NCBI GenBank assembly: GCA_037976565.1
Contig: CP137685.1
Coordinates: 22,658,005-22,722,004 of the forward strand
DNA from: Mesocentrotus franciscanus
Taxonomy: Eukaryota; Echinodermata; Echinoidea; Camarodonta; Strongylocentrotidae
DNA: 64,000 nucleotides
Direction of reading: 5' to 3'
Of this stretch, positions 57,754-64,000 are shown piece after piece. Below the pieces are notes generated by a model. That model did no database searches. It saw nothing but the letters and a program-made list of their open reading frames with translations, and was not told the origin of the DNA. How positions within the stretch are numbered: position 1 is the first letter of the stretch; every line of letters begins with the position of its first letter. The position numbers and the translations under genes are program-made.

Positions 57754-59191
57754 GGCGCATTTATACTGTCAAATACCTCATTTTGAAAAATCGCGATTTT
57801 TTGTGCACCCGTTTACACTTGTGCCGAAACATCACCGACTGAGCTGCTCAGCGATGTTTTGGCGTGTTTTGGTTGGTAATGCGCATGCGCGGTCTTCCCA
57901 ATGCAAAATGCTCAATCATACACAGCGAGTCCAGCACGAACAGTCATGCACGTATAACGGTACGTGTGACTACATGGACTACATGTTACCGCACGTACCC
58001 TATAGATGGGACTACATTTACGCTTCCGTGAATGTTTCGCCATGGGTTCGTTGATGACATTGCCTTCGATTTATTCCCGAAACAACCGTGGGACATAGAA
58101 TTATGAGAAGATATTTGGAAGAGAGCTTTGATATACTTTGATTTATCACGTACGAAAGTATAGATTTGGTGTAATGACGGAAAATATGAAAAATACTGAA
58201 ATATTTTCAGATAAAATAATACAAAAGGATTGCGCTTTGTTTCGCTCAGTTTTCGCATATTAAAACAGGGTTTGACAACTATTTGCAATATNNNNNNNNN
58301 NNNNNNNNNNNNNNNNNNNNNNNNNNNNNNNNNNNNNNNNNNNNNNNNNNNNNNNNNNNNNNNNNNNNNNNNNNNNNNNNNNNNNNNNNNNNNNNNNNNN
58401 NNNNNNNNNNNNNNNNNNNNNNNNNNNNNNNNNNNNNNNNNNNNNNNNNNNNNNNNNNNNNNNNNNNNNNNNNNNNNNNNNNNNNNNNNNNNNNNNNNNN
58501 NNNNNNNNNNNNNNNNNNNNNNNNNNNNNNNNNNNNNNNNNNNNNNNNNNNNNNNNNNNNNNNNNNNNNNNNNNNNNNNNNNNNNNNNNNNNNNNNNNNN
58601 NNNNNNNNNNNNNNNNNNNNNNNNNNNNNNNNNNNNNNNNNNNNNNNNNNNNNNNNNNNNNNNNNNNNNNNNNNNNNNNNNNNNNNNNNNNNNNNNNNNN
58701 NNNNNNNNNNNNNNNNNNNNNNNNNNNNNNNNNNNNNNNNNNNNNNNNNNNNNNNNNNNNNNNNNNNNNNNNNNNNNNNNNNNNNNNNNNNAACTATTTG
58801 CAATATTTATGAGTTAGAACAACCCTTCTTCTTCCATTTGACATTTCAATCATTTCATTTGGTGGTTTCTAAGCGAGGTTTTACAGTTTAGCTGAGACTC
58901 TTCAGAAGGTTCAGCGTAAACAAGTTGTTCACTTCATGCAACTAAGGCTTCGGGCGGAGCTAGCCAGCGCTCCTAAAGTCACGTGACCTAAAATCGCGAT
59001 TTTACAAGCGCCGCGTTTATACTTGCGAAACACGCCAAAATATGCCAAAAGATGCCAAAAGATCACACTTCGCTTTGGAATGTTTCGGGCTTGGCATTTT
59101 TGCCGGTAAAGGGTAGTTGCCTTGGTAAACATCGCGGTCAGGCTCCGGTTTGGCATTTTTTGGCGTGTTTGGATGACAGTGTAAATGCCCC
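57754..59191. mobile_element. DNA-transposon-like element with GGSGCATTTAYACTGTCA ends, containing a gap
   Basis: The left end GGCGCATTTATACTGTCA and the reverse of the right end GGGGCATTTACACTGTCA agree at 16 of 18 bases. Subterminal TTTTGGCGTGTTTTGG-like words and their complements occur near both ends, as does AATCGCGATTTT. The element is more CpG-rich than the surroundings. The internal 500-N gap appears spurious, so the true length may be about 0.94 kb. I see no transposase and no convincing target duplication. Confidence 0.7.
58292..58791. other. Assembly gap, exactly 500 N, flanks overlap
   Basis: The 15 bases before the gap (AACTATTTGCAATAT) are identical to the 15 bases after it. 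The two contig ends therefore probably overlap and no sequence is missing. Confidence 0.97.
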
Positions 59192-59192
59192 T

Positions 59193-59495
59193 TTTCTTGT
59201 CATTGTTAGCTTAGATGTTGAGCTTTGTACTTTCAAATATTTGAATGGAATGTGTATTGATAGTGAGTTTCAATCCTTTTTGGGGGCCTGATGTGTACTC
59301 TGTAGGGGACATATCATCTTTTGATAGCCAGAAGGGCACCAGCTCATATACTTTAACACAGAGTGAACGCCCTTCTGGCTCTGGACAGACCATGTCATCA
59401 TTGACCAGAATTCAAAGCTGATGAAAAGGAGATGCTCGTACACAATGTGAATTATATTCATATCTCTTTCTTGTCATTGTTAGCTTAGATGTTGA
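59193..59495 (+). repeat. 29-bp direct repeats bracketing ~245 bp
   Basis: TTTCTTGTCATTGTTAGCTT and the next nine bases occur identically at 59193-59221 and 59467-59495. Between them is a hairpin GCCAGAAGGGC/GCCCTTCTGGC (about 59320-59376). Confidence 0.75.
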
Positions 59496-59593
59496 ACTTT
59501 GCTCTACATGTAAGTCTAAAGGATACAACACACAATGAACCGTCTTGATACCAACTCTGTACAGGGACATGTACATATGCAACATGTCCATGC

Positions 59594-60150
59594 ATGCATC
59601 TCTGTAATAGTCTTTATACTGTTTTGTGTGCTAGAGATGGAAGGAAACTTGAAACCGTCCAGAATCGTGCCGCTAGATTAATCTTTGGCCTTGGGTCTAG
59701 AACTAATACTTCACCCTTGGAACTCCACTGGTTACCTTTACCTTTATGTGTTCTGTTTAAAGTCTGTTTGTATGCTTTCAAAATACTCAATCATTTGGCA
59801 CCTGAATATCTTAATGACACCCTCCAAATATATACACCATCTCGTAATCTTCACTCAGCAACCGACACATGTAAACTTATCATTCCCAAATCTAGACTCT
59901 CAGCAGCTGAAAACGTTTTGCAGTAGCCGCATCAAAGACTTGGAACAACATCCCCTTTCCATAAGGGAAATTACCTGTCTTGCCACCTTCAAAAGATCCT
60001 CAAAACTTACCTTTCCCCCAGTGATCTATGTGATCTACTTACTGTGAGACTGTAAATGTTTGTCCTCTTTTCATATATTTGTATTTGTAAGCGCTATGGT
60101 ACTTATTGTTTTTAGTGCTCCTAAATATTCTATATTAGTATTATTATATC
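59594..60150 (+). mobile_element. CR1/L2-like LINE ORF2 C-terminal relic, plus strand
   Basis: The plus-strand frame reads KLETVQNRAARLIFGLGSRT, LELHWLPL, FKVCLYAFKILNHLAPEYL and PSRNLHSATDT. It then shifts frame to KTWNNIPF and ITCLATFKR. This is the C-terminal domain of CR1/L2-type ORF2 (LQNRAAR ... LHWLP ... LAP.YL ... SRNLRSA ... WN.LP). One or two frame breaks and a stop show it is inactive. The 3' UTR-like end contains AAGCGCTATGGTACTTATTG near 60090, and the element is 5'-truncated at about 59594. Confidence 0.87.
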
Positions 60151-61057
60151 AAGTACATATATAGGTCGTAAATGAATTGTTCTATATTTGCACAGAAATA
60201 TGAGTCTTTGTCCAATGGTTTCTTATCTTGTGCCTATTTAGAAATATGTGTAAAAATGTTTAGATGTAACTTTCAAGCAAAATTATTAAGGACAAGGTCA
60301 TATTATGTAATGAATATAACAAATGTTTCTTTATGTTGTCCATTTGGCATTTGGCAACATCTAAGTCATAAAGAGGGCTACAAATCACTACAGTAAATCT
60401 TTCAAATTTGAAATGTGGAGAAAAAAATCAATCTGTGAGAGTAGACATCAGAACTGTTTGAAGGCAACATAATCAATGAAGTATTGTTTGTTGTATGGGC
60501 CAAGGTCAATTTTATTGTATGGGTGACTTTTGAAGTCAGCAATAGTTGCTTTGTTACATTAGCTGTAGCAAATTTAGCGCAAGGTATCTTTAACCTCTGA
60601 GTACCTCTGAGAAGATTTTATTGTTGACATTTGTGAAGTTAGACTGATGTAATTCAACCGTAGTGTTATCACTGCTACATGTACAGTGTACATGTATGTA
60701 CTTATGATATGACTGCTGTACCATATTAACATGAAGGGCATATTTATTCAAGTGCCCTCTGTTGCCTGCATATCTAGGAGCTTTTTTTTTGTTGGATAAA
60801 CATTATGAAATCATAATATCATGTGATATTCTTCTGAAGTCAACTTCAACTTGACTTCTTTTGAAGTCAGCTTGTATGAGTTTACTTTGGTTGTACAGGA
60901 GTTTTAAATTTTTTTTCCTACCGGTATTTGAGATCTACTCTCATTTCTCGTATGTAACTTCTATGAACGGTATATGGGTGTACATGTACATGTACATGTA
61001 CCGGTACATGTATCCACTGACAGATTATGCATGATTTTTTTTTTTTTTTTACTTCAG
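60151..61057. other. No gene seen (upstream of, or intron before, the USP-like exon)
   Basis: AT-rich with two TACCGGTA words (60919, 60999) and TACATG repeats (60981-61012). Confidence 0.4.
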
Positions 61058-62381
61058 ATCATTTATGAGTTTGATTAAATTTATATCCTTGTATTTTCCT
61101 CATTTATAAACAGAATCAGCAGAAGAGAAGGCCTTGTCATGCCATAGGAGAGGAATTACCAGGCAGCTAAAGCAATCACTCTGTGCATTTAAGGCTAGTG
61201 TTCCAGAATCTTCACCAACTTGCCGTTGTCATGGTACCATAAACATCAACCCGAGGAGGAGGAGAGAGGGAGTCGGATGCTAGGTTTCTCACTGAAGCTT
61301 GGAAGTGATTGAAATAACACGTCGTACCATCAATCTTAAACGTTGTAAAGGAAGAGGAGGTGTGTGAACGTGAAGTGGATACAGGCCATTCCCACACATT
61401 CTCAACAGAAATCACATCACTTTACTCTTTGTCCATGACACAGAATAAGCAACCCATTTCTTTGAATGATAAAGAGTGGGAATAAGGGTCGTAGCAGATG
61501 CCCATCATTCCTATTATTACTGTCCACCAAACAACAATATCATATCAAGAATCTTATCAAAACACAAGCCGGCCGTTTCTCTAGATCCGCATAAAGGTCC
61601 AGAGGCGAACTGCGGTGTTTTGTTGGAAGGAGGTCAAAGAACGATCCTTGGTAGATGCAATGGAAATAATAGAGGGATCATTTTGGAGTTGTAATTGTGT
61701 GGTTTCATCGGAAAATGGGTTACCTTTGTGATTTTTCCTGAACTGTGTGGGGTGATTTGAATGTAAATAGTTTCTAAATACAACAAGAATGACGTTGGAT
61801 TAATAGTAAAGTGATATGGAGGTGCCACTGCTACAACTAATCTTGCTTTCTACAACCAACTGATAGTCTTTAAACATCGGAATTCTTTGTGTGATTGAAT
61901 TGCGTTGTACTTGTAACAGAGAAGCATTGTACTGAAAATAACCCTGGATAGCTAGATGTAGAAAGTCTCATGAATAATGGATGAAGAAGGGGCTCCGCTC
62001 TCAAGGAATTTCACACACACCATTGAAGAGGATTGCTGCAAACATGCTTCACAAGTAGAATCCGATGAATTTGACAACTGAAATATTTAGATCACCACTG
62101 CTCATTTTTGGTACAGGAAACAGCACGCTTGCCATGGATAAGATCAACATTCTCCTGTGAATTTTATGAATATTTCTTCAATGCAACCAACATCTCTGCA
62201 TTTACACGTAGAAAGGCAACACAGAGAACTACAGCTACATATTCTTGCAACATACTTCTAGAATGACTCAGAAGATATCAAAGCAAACAATATAGGAGAG
62301 ATCATTTTGATTATGCCTTCATTGCATTCTTGAGTTTGTGAAGAAACAATACATTGATAGAGATTCACATTGTCTATCATC
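61058..62381 (+). other. Probable 5' UTR of the USP53/54-like exon
   Basis: The sequence becomes more GC- and purine-rich and less repetitive than its surroundings and leads directly into the start codon. Two splice acceptors could begin it: a long poly-T tract then ACTTCAG (exon from 61058), or TTTATAAACAG (exon from 61114). An in-frame stop at 62358-62360 lies just upstream of the ATG. A 72-codon frame at 61476-61694 begins with GTG, not ATG, and is not taken as coding. The leader could also contain a small intron that I cannot define. Confidence 0.45.
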
Positions 62382-62540
62382 ATGGCTTCCTGGTTGAAGG
62401 AAAATTTGACTCGAGTCAAACCTCGTCAGCATTCGTCAAGAAACATTTTCAAACCTGGGAATACAACCTCAGTTATCTTCTCTAAGGGACTTCTGAACGC
62501 TCCTGGAGATAATAACTGCTTTCTGAACAGTGCTGTACAG
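62382..62540 (+). CDS. First coding exon of a USP53/USP54-like ubiquitin-specific protease
   Basis: The ATG at 62382 has a strong context (A at -3, G at +4) and follows an in-frame stop at 62358. The 53-codon exon encodes [10 protein letters not shown], a basic linker, and [19 protein letters not shown]. It ends exactly after the glutamine at a CAG|GTAAAT donor (phase 0). This is the N-terminus of USP53/USP54, whose human members carry [23 protein letters not shown] sequence. The Cys in NNCFLNS (residue 46) corresponds to the catalytic cysteine of USP-fold deubiquitinases. The family has PG-x-NN/S-C in place of the usual GNTC box. USP53/54 were long listed as inactive and have more recently been reported to cleave K63-linked ubiquitin. 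The remaining USP domain lies on later exons beyond the window. Known function in vertebrates includes a link to cell junctions (USP53). Identification is by motif recognition only. Confidence 0.88.
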
Positions 62541-64000
62541 GTAAATATTACCATATATTACTCAATATTATATCTGATATTATATCATATTACATCTCAA
62601 TAATATTACTCAATATACAGTAGTCAAAAGGTCAAATGTACTAGGTGTTAAAAAAAACCCAACTCTTTATAGTCATAATAAGTGAAAGTTGTAAATTGTA
62701 CATGTAACAACTTAGACTTTGCCATGCTTATTACAAAGGTGAAGAGTGTATTATTTATTTTGAGTTAGTAAATAACGCGTCTCAAAATATTGTAAACATA
62801 AATATCATTAATATTTGTAGACTAGTGTCTTATAAATTAATGAAATACATGTACTCAGATTTTATGGCCTTATTAATTTGTCAAAAGGTGAAAATCTAAT
62901 TTCAAATTCATACTTGAATCAGAATTTTAGAACTATTATTTTAAGAAAATAGCTCCTTTTCTTTTGTATTTGTATGTTTAAGAAAATAACTTTGAACTTA
63001 CTCCAAAAAATTGTGTAATGTGTAAAGTTCAGCCTGACATTAATGGCATAAGTTTTGTGTTTTGAGTTAATCAATTAATTTTGTTTGTTTTGTTATGCCT
63101 GTTAAATACAGACACCATATTGGTTCCTGTTCACATAGATGTACAACCTCAAGAATGTACATAAATGAAAAATATGCATTAGATGCTTTCAAAGATCCAG
63201 ATTAATTAAGCATGACAAAATCAATCACTGGTGAATATTTAAGTATTTCAATGGTCCATTAATTTTTATAGATTGCAGGTGTGCCAAAAATATCGTTGCT
63301 GTTTATATGTTTAACCTCTCATTTTTGTACTAGCTCTCATGCTCTTTGTTTTGACTGCATGGATATTAACCCATAGTAGTATACAGTGTCTCCGTTTATT
63401 GACGTTTTTGTATTATCTTTTGATCCAGAATGCTAGGAATTACTCATTATACATGAGCAGAAAGAACAAAAATTACAGAAAATTTTGAGTCTATTTCCAG
63501 TGCAGTAGGCCTACATTGTGCCGTTCACGAATAAGAGCGATTTAATTGTAACTAATCATCAAAGTTGCTAAATTGGCAATGCGGTGTAAAATATGTACTC
63601 ACCATTTTCGTGTACACATTGGCAATTTTTTTCAAAAGTTTAATTTTACCATTTTCATTCACATTGGTTCATTGAATATAAAACACTCCTTTTTTCTTCT
63701 TCAGACTATATGTAGTAGTGGAAATTTAGAATAATCATTGCCAATTTGAGGAGGGAAAAACCGATTCATTTAGACCATGAGAAAACTCTGAACTGCTATG
63801 GGTTAAATATGGGGTGAGAGAGGGGAAGAGGTTGTTTGTTTGTTTGTTTGTTTGTTTGATTTTGTTTCTGCATTTTTCAACATAATAAAAAGAAATATAT
63901 GAACTAGGTACATTTACAGTGTATTAAGAGTCAAATACATATATAATCACATCATAATATAAATCAATTACATGATTATACCTTTCAAAAAACACAAAGT
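62541..64000 (+). other. Intron 1 of the USP53/54-like gene (5' part)
   Basis: Starts with GTAAATATTACC. It is AT-rich with TAGGCCTA at 63506 and a (TTTG)n tract at 63832-63858. No second exon is seen before the window ends. Confidence 0.7.
63832..63858. repeat. TTTG microsatellite
   Basis: About six to seven perfect TTTG units. Confidence 0.95.

Noticed and set aside
57490..57760. Open frames in the GA tract
   Set aside because: Simple-sequence artefact.
1..64000. CRISPR arrays, operons or bacterial genes
   Set aside because: No regularly spaced short repeats with unique spacers, and gene density is far too low; the DNA is clearly eukaryotic.

Overview
The window looks like AT-rich, intron- and transposon-rich animal DNA. 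An echinoderm (probably a sea urchin or relative) fits best. The reasons are: no dense long ORFs; decayed Ty3/gypsy and CR1/L2-like retroelements; many short inverted-repeat elements; frequent TACATGTA, TAGGCCTA and TACCGGTA words typical of marine deuterostome DNA; and a first coding exon of a bilaterian USP53/USP54-type gene. The species call is an inference.

Layout. 1-1534: broken Ty3/gypsy gag-pol relic running into a 500-N gap (1535-2034). 2.2-9 kb: intergenic DNA with a tRNA-derived SINE-like fragment, a hAT-like MITE with a perfect 8-bp target duplication, and small hairpins. 9498-17642 and 18143-26264: two nearly identical 8.1-kb copies split by a 500-N gap. Their ends dovetail exactly, so this is most likely an unmerged contig overlap and not a real duplication. 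26.8-29.1 kb: degenerate telomere-like repeats on both sides of a minus-strand LINE fragment, then a MITE. 29-40 kb: mostly featureless, with two minus-strand exon-like blocks whose splice phases agree (34945-35118 and 32706-32829), a broken minus-strand ORF (37.7-37.96 kb) and a nested foldback (38.8-39.3 kb). 40.43-43.9 kb: a tandem array of about nine degenerate ~410-bp units, one carrying a TTAA-flanked insertion. 44.8-49.3 kb: a dense set of inverted-repeat elements, including a 1.5-kb foldback with ~510-bp arms and a hairpin MITE inside a LINE relic. 49.8-59.2 kb: further MITE pairs, microsatellites and a third 500-N gap that also looks spurious. 59.6-60.15 kb: plus-strand LINE C-terminal relic. 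61.06-62.54 kb: probable 5' leader and first coding exon of the USP53/54-like gene, whose intron 1 fills the rest.

The only confident cellular protein-coding exon is 62382-62540. Most of the window is intergenic or intronic DNA shaped by transposons. I did not find a convincing new multi-gene system. The best leads are the phase-consistent minus-strand exon pair, the run of long inverted repeats at 38.8-48.8 kb, the 410-bp array with its empty-site-proven TTAA insertion, and the over-represented palindromic 8-mers.
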